From: an uncultured Arachnia sp.
Lineage (GTDB): Bacteria > Actinomycetota > Actinomycetes > Propionibacteriales > Propionibacteriaceae
Length of the DNA: 64,000 nucleotides
Assembly: GCA_947499145.1 (NCBI GenBank)
Contig: CANMNB010000005.1
Location: 1 to 64,000, forward strand
Direction: 5' to 3'
This document shows, piece by piece, positions 36,117 to 45,827 of the stretch. Each line of letters begins with the position of its first letter. Within the stretch, counting starts at the first letter, position 1. The position numbers were made by a program, and so were the translations under genes. Under the pieces are notes generated by a model that saw nothing but the letters and a program-made list of their open reading frames with translations, was not told the DNA's origin and made no database searches.

Positions 36117-36467
36117 CTACTCACTGCCGCGCAGCTCCGCGACGACGGCAGCGTCCTCGCCGTTGGCCGCCAGGTCGGCCACGACCATGGCGACGGCCGT
36201 GCGCACGAGGCGTCCCCGGTCCAGGCTGAGCCCGTGGCGGCGCTTCAACTCCAAGGTGGCGTCCTCGAGCGCGAACAGCTCCTCGGACGAGAAGTACACG
36301 GTGATCTTCTGGTCGTGGCGGATCCGGCCGGTGGCGCGCGGCGGCGCCGGCTCCGTGGCCTCCGCTGCGGAGTCCTGCGCGGCGTCAGGGGTGCTGCGGC
36401 GGGGCTCCGGCTGCTGGGTGGGGCGGAAGAGTTCGGACGCGCCGGGCAGGGAGGCCCGCTTGTTCAC
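36117..36467 (-). CDS. Small conserved protein between parA and scpA
   Basis: 116 residues from GTG 36467, which overlaps the parA TGA (GTGA) and opens MNKRASLPGASELFRPT; GTG 36479 is an alternative. The middle is Pro/Ala-rich, and the C-terminal half KITVYFSSEELFALEDATLELKRR reads like a ribbon-helix-helix-type DNA-binding motif with a basic partner. In other actinobacteria a protein of this size sits at the same place in the parA-scpA operon. Role unknown; a partner of ParA or Scp is inference. Confidence 0.75.
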   Translation of the reverse strand: MNKRASLPGASELFRPTQQPEPRRSTPDAAQDSAAEATEPAPPRATGRIRHDQKITVYFSSEELFALEDATLELKRRHGLSLDRGRLVRTAVAMVVADLAANGEDAAVVAELRGSE

Positions 36468-37396
36468 TGGGCGTGGCACCGGTGGTACACCTCCAGTGCG
36501 AGCTGGCGGTAGGCGTCGGCGCCGGGTGACGCGGTCGCGTAGGTGGTGATGGGCTCGCCCGCGACGGTGGTCTCAGGGAACTTCACGGTGCGTCGGATGA
36601 CGGTGTGGAACACCTGCTCGCCGAACGCCTGGACCACGCGCTCCAGCACCTCCCGGCCGTGCAGCGTGCGGCCGTCGTACATGGTGCCGAGGATGCCCAT
36701 GATCTCCAGGTCGGGGTTGAGCCGGTCCTGCACCTTGGAGATGGTGTCGGTGAGCAGGGCGATGCCGCGGAGCGCGAAGAACTCGCACTCCAGCGGCATG
36801 ATGACGTAGTCGCTGGCCGTGAGGGCGTTGATGGTCAGCAGGCCGAGGCTGGGGGCGCAGTCGATGAGGATGAAGTCGTAGTCGCCGCGGATCCGGTCGA
36901 GGACGCGCTTGAGGGTCTGCTCGCGGGCCACCTCGCTGACGAGCTGCACCTCGGCGGCGGACAGGTCGATGTTGCTGGGCAGGATGTGGAGGTCCTCGAC
37001 CGAGGAGGGCTGGATGACGTCGTCGGCGGTGTACTGGCGGCTCAACAGGAGGTTGTAGATGCTGCGCTCGAGGGTGTGGGGGTTGACGCCGAGGCCCACC
37101 GACAGCGAGCCCTGCGGGTCGAAGTCCACCAGCAGCACCCGATAGCCCAGCTCGACCAGGGCCGCGCCGAGGTTGATCGTGGTGGTGGTCTTGCCGACCC
37201 CGCCCTTCTGGTTGCACATCGAGATGACGCGGGCACGCATGGTGCGGCCGGGCTCGGGAGGCGCGGGGCGGGTGAGGTCCGGCATGGGCCGTCCGGTGGG
37301 TCCGAGCTCCGCGTCGTCCACCAGCGTGGAGACGGGGGGCGCATCGGGGACCTCGAAGTGGGGTTCTGGTTCGCTGAACAGTCCCTCGTCGCTCAC
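36464..37396 (-). CDS. parA: ParA/Soj-family partition ATPase
   Basis: 310 residues. The deviant Walker A CNQKGGVGKT spans 61-70, with the signature Lys, followed by DFDPQGSLSVGLG and FILIDCAPSLGLLT. The N-terminal 50 residues are a disordered, Pro-rich extension. GTG 37396 has AAGGAGG nine bases upstream. The matching partner for chromosomal ParB is not seen here; this second ParA in the scp operon is typical of actinobacteria and is usually distinct from the origin parAB. Confidence 0.93.
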   Translation of the reverse strand: MSDEGLFSEPEPHFEVPDAPPVSTLVDDAELGPTGRPMPDLTRPAPPEPGRTMRARVISMCNQKGGVGKTTTTINLGAALVELGYRVLLVDFDPQGSLSVGLGVNPHTLERSIYNLLLSRQYTADDVIQPSSVEDLHILPSNIDLSAAEVQLVSEVAREQTLKRVLDRIRGDYDFILIDCAPSLGLLTINALTASDYVIMPLECEFFALRGIALLTDTISKVQDRLNPDLEIMGILGTMYDGRTLHGREVLERVVQAFGEQVFHTVIRRTVKFPETTVAGEPITTYATASPGADAYRQLALEVYHRCHAQ

Positions 37397-37442
37397 GTCT
37401 CGAAACCTCCTTGTCGACTTGTCGCAGCCTAGTATGCCCGCC

Positions 37443-38357
37443 TCACCTCGCGCGCGGATGAGCAGAGACGAACACCTCGCGAAGGGAATCGATCGTGACC
37501 AGCGTGTAGATCTGCGTGGTGGCGACCGACGCATGCCCGAGCAGTTCCTGGACCACTCGGACGTCGGCACCGCCTTCCAGCAGGTGTGTCGCGAACGAGT
37601 GCCGCAGGCTGTGGGGGGAGACGTCACCCAGGTCCGCCCGACCGGCAGCATCCTGGACGACGGCCCAGGCGGACTGACGGCTGAGGCGTCTGCCGAGCCT
37701 GTTGAGCAGCAGCGCCGGCTCCGCGCGATGGGCGCGCCGGGCGAGTTCCGGACGGGCCCGCACGAGGTAGGCGTCGAGCGCCTCCCTCGCGTAGGAGCCG
37801 ACGGGCACGATGCGCTCCTTGCCGCCCTTGCCGCGCAGCAACAGTCCGGCGTCGGGGTCGCCGAGGAGCCGCGTGACCTCGTCGACGTCGAGGGCGCAGA
37901 CCTCGGAGATGCGGGCCCCGGTGCCGTAGAGCAGCTCGAGGAGCGCGGCGTCGCGGAGGCCGACGACGTCGTCGCGGTCGGGGGTCTCCAGCAGGTGGCG
38001 CACCTCGTCGACACCGAGGGCCTTGGGCAGGCGCAACGGGGTCCGGGGCGGGTGGATCTCGGCGGCCGGGTCGGTGGCGGTGAGGCCCTCCTCGAGGGCG
38101 AAGGCGTGCAGGTTGCGCACGGTGACCACCAGCCGGGCGAGCGACGAGGGTGCCAAATCGGGGGCGGAGGCGCGGACGAACTCGCTCACGTCGGTCTCGT
38201 TGACCTCGGCGAGGTCGGCGATGCCGCGGGTCTCGAGGAACGCGGTGTACCGTGCGAGGTCGCGACGGTAGGCGGCGACGGTGTTGGCGGCCAGGCCACG
38301 CTCGACGCGGACGTGGCCCAGGAAATCGGCGACGACGTCGTCGGGCGCGGCAGCCAT
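37443..38357 (-). CDS. xerD: Site-specific tyrosine recombinase XerD
   Basis: 304 residues. The catalytic set is visible: Arg149 (GARIS), Lys177 or Lys180 (RGKGGKER), His249 and Arg252 ([15 protein letters not shown]), His275 ([11 protein letters not shown]) and Tyr284 (QIYT). The SAM-like N-terminal domain covers about 8-95. Resolves chromosome dimers with XerC. ATG 38357 is the first start after the NUDIX stop at 38362; the track start lies inside that gene. Confidence 0.95.
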   Translation of the reverse strand: MAAAPDDVVADFLGHVRVERGLAANTVAAYRRDLARYTAFLETRGIADLAEVNETDVSEFVRASAPDLAPSSLARLVVTVRNLHAFALEEGLTATDPAAEIHPPRTPLRLPKALGVDEVRHLLETPDRDDVVGLRDAALLELLYGTGARISEVCALDVDEVTRLLGDPDAGLLLRGKGGKERIVPVGSYAREALDAYLVRARPELARRAHRAEPALLLNRLGRRLSRQSAWAVVQDAAGRADLGDVSPHSLRHSFATHLLEGGADVRVVQELLGHASVATTQIYTLVTIDSLREVFVSAHPRAR

Positions 38358-38361
38358 GGCG

Positions 38362-38985
38362 TCAGTGACCCCGGATGGGCCAGTGGGCATCGGGAGCCCG
38401 CAGCGCATCGAGGCGTCCGGACAGGCGGGCCGCCTCGAGCGCCAGCACCCCCGTCACCAGCGTGGGCGACTGCAGCCGACCGTCGAGGATGCCCGCGACC
38501 AACTCGGTGCGCGGCACCCAGTCCCAGCTCATGTGCGCCTCCTCGCCCTCGAGGACGAAGCCCTCCGGGCGCGGGGCGGGAGTCACGTCGCGAGCGAGAT
38601 AGATGCGCAGCGACTCCTGGTTGCCGCCCGGCGTCGTGCACATGTCCACCAGCACCTGCCAGCGCTCCGCCGCGAGCTCCACCTCCTCGGCGAGCTCCCG
38701 CTGCGCCGCCGGCAACCACTCCTCGCCCTCGACGTCCAGCAGGCCCGCGGGGACCTCGACCATCTCCAGACGAACGGGATGGCGGTACTGGCGCAGGCAG
38801 GCGACGGCGTCGCGCTCCTCGTCCCAGGCGACGACGGCCACCGCACCCGGGTGCGTGACGAACTCCCGGGTCATGGTCTCGCCGGAGGGGGTCGTCACGT
38901 CCTCCGAGACCATGTCCCAGATGATCCCCTCGGCCATCACCCGTCGCTGGGTGACCGGCCATTCCCGGTGTTCGTCGCGGATCAC
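38362..38985 (-). CDS. NUDIX hydrolase, ADP-ribose pyrophosphatase type
   Basis: 207 residues. The NUDIX box reads [24 protein letters not shown] (G-x5-E...REL-xEE). GTG 38985 overlaps the pyrG TGA (GTGA). The N-terminal beta-strands [17 protein letters not shown] match ADP-ribose pyrophosphatases. In M. tuberculosis the same order pyrG-NUDIX-xerD is found (Rv1699-Rv1701). It likely removes ADP-ribose or related nucleotides. Confidence 0.92.
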   Translation of the reverse strand: MIRDEHREWPVTQRRVMAEGIIWDMVSEDVTTPSGETMTREFVTHPGAVAVVAWDEERDAVACLRQYRHPVRLEMVEVPAGLLDVEGEEWLPAAQRELAEEVELAAERWQVLVDMCTTPGGNQESLRIYLARDVTPAPRPEGFVLEGEEAHMSWDWVPRTELVAGILDGRLQSPTLVTGVLALEAARLSGRLDALRAPDAHWPIRGH

Positions 38986-40616
38986 GCTGCTCCCCTTCCA
39001 GCCTCCTGCCTGTCGAGGGCGGCCCGGACGAGCCCGGCGAACAGCGGGTGCGCGCGGGTGGGACGCGAGCGCAGCTCGGGGTGCGCCTGGGTGCCCACGT
39101 AGAACGGGTGCTCCGACAGTTCCACGAACTCTACAAGCGCGCCGTCGGGCGACGTGCCGGTGACGCGCAGGCCGGCGGCCTGGAGGCGGTCCCGGTAGGC
39201 GTTGTTGACCTCGTAGCGGTGGCGGTGCCGCTCCGTCGCCTCCGTGCCGCCGTAGGCTTCTGCGACGCGGCTGCCCGGGGTCAGGACGGCGGGCTGGGCG
39301 CCGAGCCGCATGGTGCCGCCCAGGTCGCCGTCGCCGTCGACGATCGCCACCTGCTCGGCCATCGTCGCGATCACCGGGTGCTCCGTGTCCGGCTCGAACT
39401 CGGTGGACGCGGCGCCCTCGAGTCCCGCCAGGCTGCGTGCGGCCTCGATGACCATGCACTGCATGCCCAGGCAGAGCCCCAGCGTGGGGATGCCCTGGCT
39501 GCGCGCATGGGTCAGGGCGCCGAGCTTGCCCTCCACACCGCGGATCCCGAACCCGCCGGGCACGCAGACGGCGTCCGCACCGGCCAGCGCCGCGGCGGCC
39601 CCGTCGGGCGTGGCACAGTCGTCGGAGGCCACCCAGTCGATCCTTACCTTCGTCCAATGCGCGAAACCGCCGGCCCGCAGCGCCTCCGTGACCGACAGGT
39701 AGGCGTCGGGCAGGTCGACGTACTTGCCGACCAGGGCGACGGTGATCTCATGGCGAGGCTGCTCGACGCGACGCAGTAGGTCGCCCCAGGCGCTCCAGTC
39801 GACGTCGCGGAACGGCAGGTGCAGACGGCGCACGACGTAGGCGTCCAGGCCCTCGGCGTGCAGCACGCGCGGGATGGCGTAGATCGACGGGGCGTCGGGG
39901 CAGGAGATGACGCCGGCCTCGTCGACGTCGCACATGGCGGCGATCTTGCGCTTGAGCGCGGCGGGCACGTCCCGGGAGGCGCGGCAGACGATGGCGTCGG
40001 GCTGGATGCCGACCTGGCGCAGCGCGGCCACCGAATGCTGCGTCGGCTTGGTCTTCATCTCCCCCGACGGCTCGATCCACGGCACGAGGGAGACGTGCAG
40101 GAAGAACACGTTCTCACGGCCCACCTCCTGGCGGACCTGGCGGGCCGCCTCCAGGAACGGCAACGACTCGATGTCGCCGACGGTCCCGCCGATCTCGTGG
40201 ATCACGACGTCGACGCCGTCGGCCATCGACAGCATCGCCGCCTTGATCTCACCGGTGATGTGCGGAATCACCTGGACGGTCTCGCCCAGGTACTCGCCGC
40301 GGCGCTCCCGGGCGATGACGGTGGAGTACACCTGGCCGGTGGTCACGTTCGCGTCACGCGTGAGGTCGACGTCGAGAAAACGCTCGTAGTGGCCGATGTC
40401 CAAGTCCGTCTCCGCGCCGTCGTCGGTGACGAAGACCTCCCCGTGCTGGAAGGGGTTCATGGTGCCGGGATCGACGTTGAGGTACGGGTCGAGCTTCTGC
40501 ATCGTGACGCGAAGGCCACGTGCGACGAGGAGGTTGCCGAGGCTGGAGGCCGTCAGTCCCTTGCCGAGGGAGGAGACGACGCCGCCGGTGACGAAGATGT
40601 GCTGTGCTGGGCTCAC
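38982..40616 (-). CDS. pyrG: CTP synthase
   Basis: 544 residues. The N-terminal synthetase domain starts [22 protein letters not shown]; the glutaminase domain has Cys in [10 protein letters not shown] and a His-Glu pair in THPE-like AHPELRSRP. Makes CTP from UTP with ATP and glutamine. GTG 40616 gives the canonical N-terminus; the track start at 41633 reads through the ligase gene. Divergent from the DNA ligase gene with 99 bases between. Confidence 0.96.
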   Translation of the reverse strand: MSPAQHIFVTGGVVSSLGKGLTASSLGNLLVARGLRVTMQKLDPYLNVDPGTMNPFQHGEVFVTDDGAETDLDIGHYERFLDVDLTRDANVTTGQVYSTVIARERRGEYLGETVQVIPHITGEIKAAMLSMADGVDVVIHEIGGTVGDIESLPFLEAARQVRQEVGRENVFFLHVSLVPWIEPSGEMKTKPTQHSVAALRQVGIQPDAIVCRASRDVPAALKRKIAAMCDVDEAGVISCPDAPSIYAIPRVLHAEGLDAYVVRRLHLPFRDVDWSAWGDLLRRVEQPRHEITVALVGKYVDLPDAYLSVTEALRAGGFAHWTKVRIDWVASDDCATPDGAAAALAGADAVCVPGGFGIRGVEGKLGALTHARSQGIPTLGLCLGMQCMVIEAARSLAGLEGAASTEFEPDTEHPVIATMAEQVAIVDGDGDLGGTMRLGAQPAVLTPGSRVAEAYGGTEATERHRHRYEVNNAYRDRLQAAGLRVTGTSPDGALVEFVELSEHPFYVGTQAHPELRSRPTRAHPLFAGLVRAALDRQEAGRGAA

Positions 40617-40715
40617 GGACCTCCAGCCTAGGGCCCGCGGACCCGGATCCGGGCACCCGTGCGCACACGGTTGCACACCTGTTACGTGATCGACACACGC
40701 GGCATGATGGCTACC

Positions 40716-41747
40716 ATGTTGCCGCTCGAGCTGCCGATCTCCCCCATGCTGGCCAGGAGCGCCACCGCCATCCCGGAGGGCGACTTCGGCTACGAGCCCA
40801 AGTGGGACGGGTTCCGCTGCCTCATCGTCGTCGACGACGGCCGGGTGGAGCTCGCGAGCCGCGGGAAGAAGCCCCTCACCCGCTACTTCCCGGAGCTGGT
40901 GGACGTCGCCCGCACGCTCCCGGCCCGGTGCGTCATCGATTCCGAGGTGGTGGTGCGCACCGGGGACGTGGGCCACGAGAGGCTGTCGTGGGACCAGCTC
41001 ACCGCCCGCATCCACCCCGCGGAGAGCCGGGTCCGGATGCTCGCGGAATCCACCCCCGCCGAGCTCGTGTGCTTCGACGTCCTGGCGCTGGGCGACGACG
41101 ACCTCACCCCGCGGCCCTTCCGGGAGCGGCGCGCGCTGCTGGAGTCCTTGTTCGACGGCGAGCTGCACCCGTCGCTCCACCTCACCGCGCTCAGCGAGGA
41201 CCCGGCGGTGGCGCGGGACTGGTTCGAGCGCTTCGAGGGCGCGGGGCTCGACGGGGTGGTCGCCAAACCGATGGGCGAGGCGTACCAGCAGGGCAAGCGA
41301 GCGCTCACCAAGATCAAGCACCGCCGCACGGCCGAGGCCGTCGTCGTCGGTTACCGGCTGGGCACCAACGGCGAGGGCGTCGGGTCCCTCCTGTTGGGCC
41401 TCCACGACGGTGACCAGCTGGTCCGGGTCGGCGGCATCGTCGGGCTGCCGAACGCGATGCGCCGTGAACTCATAGACGAGCTCGCCCCGCTGGTCCTCGA
41501 GGAGGCGGATCCGGGCCTCGAGTCCCCGCGCTCGCGGTTCGCCGGCAGCAAGGACACCTCCTGGGTGCCGCTGGATCCCCAACTGGTGGTGGAGGTGGCG
41601 TTCGACCAGTTGGAGGGCAACCGCTTCCGGCATGCCGTGTCGTTCCTCCGGTGGCGTCCCGACCGCGACCCGGAGTCGTGCCGGCTCGACCAGATCGAGC
41701 GGCCGATCAGCTACGACCTCGCGGAGGTCTTCGCCACCTCGGGCTGA
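40716..41747 (+). CDS. ligC: ATP-dependent DNA ligase (LigC type)
   Basis: About 343 residues from ATG 40716; ATG 40704 and 40707 are in-frame alternatives. The adenylation domain shows YEPKWDGFR with the nucleophile Lys near 29, then [20 protein letters not shown], and GVVAKP; the OB domain has [17 protein letters not shown]. It lacks polymerase and nuclease domains, matching actinobacterial LigC1/C2. The candidate -10 CATGAT ends seven bases before ATG 40716. Probably a repair ligase for NHEJ-like or base excision repair; Ku is not in the window. Confidence 0.9.
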   Translation: MLPLELPISPMLARSATAIPEGDFGYEPKWDGFRCLIVVDDGRVELASRGKKPLTRYFPELVDVARTLPARCVIDSEVVVRTGDVGHERLSWDQLTARIHPAESRVRMLAESTPAELVCFDVLALGDDDLTPRPFRERRALLESLFDGELHPSLHLTALSEDPAVARDWFERFEGAGLDGVVAKPMGEAYQQGKRALTKIKHRRTAEAVVVGYRLGTNGEGVGSLLLGLHDGDQLVRVGGIVGLPNAMRRELIDELAPLVLEEADPGLESPRSRFAGSKDTSWVPLDPQLVVEVAFDQLEGNRFRHAVSFLRWRPDRDPESCRLDQIERPISYDLAEVFATSG

Positions 41748-41748
41748 C

Positions 41749-42312
41749 CTACGCCGCCACCCAGATGCCGGCCTCGCTCCACTCCTCCACCAGCTCGGGG
41801 ACCCGTGCCGGGTCCACCGCGGCGGTCAGCGGCAGCAGGACGGTCACGTCGAAGCCGGCCTCGAGCGCGTCCTCGGCGGTGGCGCGCACGCAGTGGTCCG
41901 TCGCGATGCCGGCGATGTCCACCTCCGTGACGTCGCGGCTGCGAAGGTAGTCCTCCAGGGAGAGCAGGTCCTGGGCGTGGTCCACCCCCTCGAAGCCGGA
42001 GTAGGCGGCCTCGTAGTCGCCTTTGTCGAAGATGCCGTCGAAATCGATGCGCGTCAGGTTGGGGTGGAACCTGGCGCCGGGTGTGCCCGCGACGCAGTGG
42101 GGCGGCCACGAGTCGACGAAGTCGGGCGTGTCGCTGAAGTGGTCGCCGGGATCGATGTGGTGGTCGCGGGTGGCGACGACGACGTCGTAGCCGTGGTCGG
42201 ATGCCAGCAGGTCGTCGATCGCGGACGCGACGGCGGCTCCCCCGGCCACGGCGAGCGACCCTCCCTCGCAGAAGTCGTTCTGGACGTCGACGACGATCAG
42301 TGCTCGTGCCAT
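41749..42312 (-). CDS. pncA: Nicotinamidase/pyrazinamidase
   Basis: 187 residues. Catalytic triad Asp9 (VVDVQNDF), Lys97 (FDKGDYEA) and Cys141 (GIATDHCV); metal site around [13 protein letters not shown] (Asp50, His52 and a later His). Hydrolyses nicotinamide to nicotinate for NAD salvage. ATG 42312 lies 10 bases after recN; the 3' ends of ligC and pncA are one base apart in converging orientation. Confidence 0.95.
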   Translation of the reverse strand: MARALIVVDVQNDFCEGGSLAVAGGAAVASAIDDLLASDHGYDVVVATRDHHIDPGDHFSDTPDFVDSWPPHCVAGTPGARFHPNLTRIDFDGIFDKGDYEAAYSGFEGVDHAQDLLSLEDYLRSRDVTEVDIAGIATDHCVRATAEDALEAGFDVTVLLPLTAAVDPARVPELVEEWSEAGIWVAA

Positions 42313-42322
42313 GGTTCCCACC

Positions 42323-43993
42323 CTAGTCCCGGGCGAGCGCGAGGAGCTCACGGGCGTGCCGGGCGCCCGCCTGAGAGTCCTGCTGGCCGCCCATCATGCG
42401 GGCGAGCTCGGCTTCCCGGTCCTTGCCGGAGACGGGGCTGACCCCGGAGGTGGTGACCTGGCCGTCGCTGGACTTGGAGATGACGAAGTGGTGGTCGGCG
42501 AACGCGGCCACCTGGGCGAGGTGGGTCACGACCACCACCTGGGATGCGGCGGCCAACCGCTTGAGTCGCCGTCCGATCTCAAGCCCCACGGCGCCGCCGA
42601 CGCCGGCGTCCACCTCGTCGAAGACGAACGTGTGGCCCTCGGCGCCCGAGGCGAGCACCACTTCGAGAGCGAGCCGGACCCGGGACAGCTCACCACCGGA
42701 GGCGACGCGCCCCAGCGGGCCGGGGGTGCTGCCGGGGTTGGCGCTGAACAGGAGCTCGACGGCGTCGGCGCCGTGTGGCCCCAGCTCGCCGGGCGTGACC
42801 TCGAAGACGAGGCGGGCGTGCGGGAGGGCGAGTGCCTGCAACTCGCCGACGACCCGCTGGGCGATCCGCTCCGCGGCCTGCACGCGCTCGGCGGTGATCT
42901 GGCGACCGGCCTCCGCGAGCCGCTCGTCGAGATCCCGGATCCGCTGGCGCAGTTCCTCGATGCGCTCGTCCGAGTGCTCGAGGTCCCCGACGCGGCAAGA
43001 CGCGTCCCGGGCCCAGGCGAGGACGTCCCCCAGGGACGGGCCGTACTTGCGGGTCAGAGAGGCCAGCGCGGCACGGCGCTCCCCCACCGCCTCGAGGCGG
43101 GCCGGATCGGCGACCAGGTCGGCCGCGTAACCGGCGACGTCGGCCGCCAGGTCGCCCAGGAGCGCCTCGACGTCGTGCACCTTGGCCGCCAGGGGCGCGG
43201 CGACGGTGTCCCGTTCCGCGAGGTTGATGAGGTGCTTGCGCGCCTGGCCCAGCATGGCGACGGCGCTGGGCGCGTCGAAGTCCTGCTCGTCGCCGCTCAG
43301 CATGGCCTGGGACTGGGCCGCCAGGCGCATGAGGTCCTCGGCGTCCATGAGCCGGTTGGCCTCGGCGGCCAGTTCCTCGTCCTCCCCCTCCTGGGGTTCG
43401 ACGGCGTTGATCTCGGCGAGCCCGAACCGCAGCATGTCGAGCTCGCGAGCTCGGGACTGGGCCTGGGTCACCAGTTGGTCGAGTTCGGTGGCCAGGCGTC
43501 GACGTTCCGCCCAGTCCGCCCGGTACCTGGGCAGCAGCGCGGGGCTGGCGAACGAGTCGAGGATCTCGCGCTGGCGCTCGGGGTGCGCAAGCCGGACCTG
43601 CTCCGACTGGCCGTGGATGGTGGCCAGCTCGTCGGTCAGGGAGGCGAGGGTACCGATGGGGGCTTGGACCCCGCCCACGATGGCGCGGGACCTGCCCTGG
43701 GCCGTGACGTGCCGGGACAGCAGCAGCTCCCCGTCGTCCTCCTCGGCGCCGAGCTCGTCGAGCAGCGCCGCCAGGTGTCGGGTCCCGGTCCACCGACCTT
43801 CGACGACCGCCCGCGGCTTTCCGTGCCGAACCATCGACGCATCGGCGCGCGCCCCGAGCAGGAGACCCAGACCGGCGACGATCATGGTCTTGCCCGCGCC
43901 CGTCTCGCCCGTGAGCACGGTCAGTCCCGGCCCGAGTGGGATCACGGCCTCGTCGACGACCCCGAGCGCGGAGAGCCTGAGCTCAGTCAGCAT
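42323..43993 (-). CDS. recN: DNA repair protein RecN
   Basis: 556 residues. SMC-like: Walker A GETGAGKT at 29-36, long coiled-coil arms around 150-370 (Arg/Glu-rich), signature VASGGELSRVRLALEVV and Walker B FVFDEVDAGVGG. Acts early at double-strand breaks. It overlaps nadK by 11 bases. Part of the tlyA-nadK-recN cluster also seen in M. tuberculosis. Confidence 0.95.
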   Translation of the reverse strand: MLTELRLSALGVVDEAVIPLGPGLTVLTGETGAGKTMIVAGLGLLLGARADASMVRHGKPRAVVEGRWTGTRHLAALLDELGAEEDDGELLLSRHVTAQGRSRAIVGGVQAPIGTLASLTDELATIHGQSEQVRLAHPERQREILDSFASPALLPRYRADWAERRRLATELDQLVTQAQSRARELDMLRFGLAEINAVEPQEGEDEELAAEANRLMDAEDLMRLAAQSQAMLSGDEQDFDAPSAVAMLGQARKHLINLAERDTVAAPLAAKVHDVEALLGDLAADVAGYAADLVADPARLEAVGERRAALASLTRKYGPSLGDVLAWARDASCRVGDLEHSDERIEELRQRIRDLDERLAEAGRQITAERVQAAERIAQRVVGELQALALPHARLVFEVTPGELGPHGADAVELLFSANPGSTPGPLGRVASGGELSRVRLALEVVLASGAEGHTFVFDEVDAGVGGAVGLEIGRRLKRLAAASQVVVVTHLAQVAAFADHHFVISKSSDGQVTTSGVSPVSGKDREAELARMMGGQQDSQAGARHARELLALARD

Positions 43994-44888
43994 CGCGGGT
44001 TTCTGGGGGTCGGCGCCAGCCGTTCACGGGCAGGGCGAACTTCTTGACCAGTCGGGTGGTGAACGGCTGCTCCGACAGGCGGGCGATGGTGAGCGACGTG
44101 GGCAACGACCGCACGTCGACGCGGTAACCGACGCCGACGTCGAAGCTCCGGCGGCCATCGCACCAGATCACGCCCGGCGTCTCGCCGAGCGGCAGCTCCA
44201 GTTCGACTTCGGAGGAGGGACTCAGCACCATGGGGCGGTTGAAGAGGGCGTGGGCCGAGAGCGGGACGACCAGGATCGCCTGGACGTCGGGCCAGACGAC
44301 CGGTCCCCCAGCGGAGAACGCGTAGGCCGTGGAGCCCGTGGGGGTGGACACGAGCACGCCGTCGCAGCCCCATCGCGAGAGCGGGCGGGCGTCGACGCTG
44401 ACCATGACGTTGAGCATGCGTTCGCGAGCCAGCTTCTCCAGCGAGACCTCGTTCACCGCGAAGGAGCGCCAGGCGAGCTCGCCATCAGGGGCCACGACGC
44501 GCACCTCGAGGACGAGACGTTGCTCGAGCTGGTAGCGCCGGTCCACGACGCCGCGGTGGAGCGCCTCCAGGTCGGAGGTTTCCAGCTCCGCCAGGAAGCC
44601 GACGTGGCCGAGGTTCACGCCCAGCAGCGGGACGCCGAGGGGAACAGCCCATTCCGCGGCCCGGAGGACCGTGCCGTCGCCGCCGAAGACGACGGCGAGC
44701 TCCACCGACTGGTCCCCGATACTCGTGACGTGGGCTCGCGGGCAGCGGGCAGCTACACGGCGCTCGTCCTCCGGGAAGACCTGGACGTGGAAACCGTCGG
44801 CGTGGATCGTCTCGATGAACGTGACGGCAGCCTCCAGCGCCTCCTCCCGTTCGGGATGGAGCAGCACTGCCACCGTTCTGTCAGCCAC
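43983..44888 (-). CDS. nadK: NAD kinase
   Basis: 301 residues. The kinase motif GGDGT is at 69-73 and the NE/D motif is NEVSLEKL around 150; a Gly-rich TPTGSTAYAFSAGGPVV follows. Phosphorylates NAD to NADP. In the actinobacterial order tlyA-nadK-recN. A 9-base gap separates it from tlyA; its stop overlaps the recN start. Confidence 0.95.
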   Translation of the reverse strand: MADRTVAVLLHPEREEALEAAVTFIETIHADGFHVQVFPEDERRVAARCPRAHVTSIGDQSVELAVVFGGDGTVLRAAEWAVPLGVPLLGVNLGHVGFLAELETSDLEALHRGVVDRRYQLEQRLVLEVRVVAPDGELAWRSFAVNEVSLEKLARERMLNVMVSVDARPLSRWGCDGVLVSTPTGSTAYAFSAGGPVVWPDVQAILVVPLSAHALFNRPMVLSPSSEVELELPLGETPGVIWCDGRRSFDVGVGYRVDVRSLPTSLTIARLSEQPFTTRLVKKFALPVNGWRRPPETRDAD

Positions 44889-44897
44889 GCCCCCAGC

Positions 44898-45614
44898 CTA
44901 TCGAGTCAGCCTGACGAAGAACTCCACGTTGCCCGACTGGCCGGGCAGCGGGCTCCGGCCCTGCCAGTCGCATCGCCATCCGAGGTCGGACGCCGTGGCG
45001 ACGACGCGGGCGACGGCGGCCTCGCGGTCCTCGTCGGAGCGCACCACTCCGCCAGCGCCGAGCCGGTCCCGTCCCACCTCGAACTGCGGCTTGACCAGCA
45101 ATAGGGCGGTGCCGCTCGCGTGCAGCACGGCCAGCATGGTCGGCATCAGGAGGGTCAGCGAGATGAACGAGACGTCGCCGACGACGAGGTCGACCGGAGC
45201 ATCGTCCAGGTGCGCCAGTTGGAGCTCCCGGAGGTTCAGCCCCTCCCGGACGTGGACGCGGGGATCCTGCCGGAGCTCGGCGGCCAACTGGTCGTGGCCG
45301 ACGTCGACGGCGTAGACCGCCTCGGCGCCGCGGGACAGGCACACTTGGGTGAACCCGCCCGTGCTGGCCCCGGCGTCGAGGACGCGGGAAGGCACGTCGG
45401 TGCCGCTGGCGTCGAGGGCGCCGAGAAGCTTGTGCGCGGCTCGGGAGACCCACGGCTGAGCGAGCACGCGGATGTCCGCATCGTCGCCCACCGGATGGGA
45501 GGCCCTCGTCACCACGTCGCCATCGACGAGTACCTGTCCCGCTCGGATCAGCTGCGAGGCCTGGTTCCGGGAGCGTGCCAGGTCACGCGCCGGGAGTGCG
45601 GCGTCGAGACGCAC
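44898..45614 (-). CDS. tlyA: 16S/23S rRNA (cytidine-2'-O)-methyltransferase TlyA
   Basis: 238 residues: an S4 domain (MRLDAALPARDLARSRNQASQLIRAG) and a Rossmann methyltransferase with AdoMet motif VLDAGASTGGFTQ. Methylates C1409 of 16S and C1920 of 23S in mycobacteria, which gives capreomycin sensitivity. GTG 45614. A small gene of 68 codons lies just upstream. Confidence 0.94.
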   Translation of the reverse strand: MRLDAALPARDLARSRNQASQLIRAGQVLVDGDVVTRASHPVGDDADIRVLAQPWVSRAAHKLLGALDASGTDVPSRVLDAGASTGGFTQVCLSRGAEAVYAVDVGHDQLAAELRQDPRVHVREGLNLRELQLAHLDDAPVDLVVGDVSFISLTLLMPTMLAVLHASGTALLLVKPQFEVGRDRLGAGGVVRSDEDREAAVARVVATASDLGWRCDWQGRSPLPGQSGNVEFFVRLTR

Positions 45615-45620
45615 CGGCCG

Positions 45621-45827
45621 TCACCTCACCCCGGGCATCGGCGGTTGGCCGGCTCCGGCGCTGTTGTTGAGTGCCGCCTGCAGGCTGCGCTGCGCCTCCT
45701 CGAGACGGGCAAGTCGTTCGGGCATCGGGAGGTCGTCGACACCGTCGAGGGACTTCTCCACCTCGGCGACGACCTCCAGCCGGCGCTGGACGGCCGGTGC
45801 GGCGTCGCGGGGGGTGGGCGCGCTCAT
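45621..45827 (-). CDS. Small conserved protein between HAD gene and tlyA
   Basis: 68 residues from ATG 45827, overlapping the TGA of the HAD gene (ATGA). It has an acidic central segment (VVAEVEKSLDGVDDLPMPERLARLEE) predicted helical and a Gly/Pro tail. Corresponds in position to M. tuberculosis Rv1693. Function unknown. The track start (45902) lies inside the HAD gene. Confidence 0.7.
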   Translation of the reverse strand: MSAPTPRDAAPAVQRRLEVVAEVEKSLDGVDDLPMPERLARLEEAQRSLQAALNNSAGAGQPPMPGVR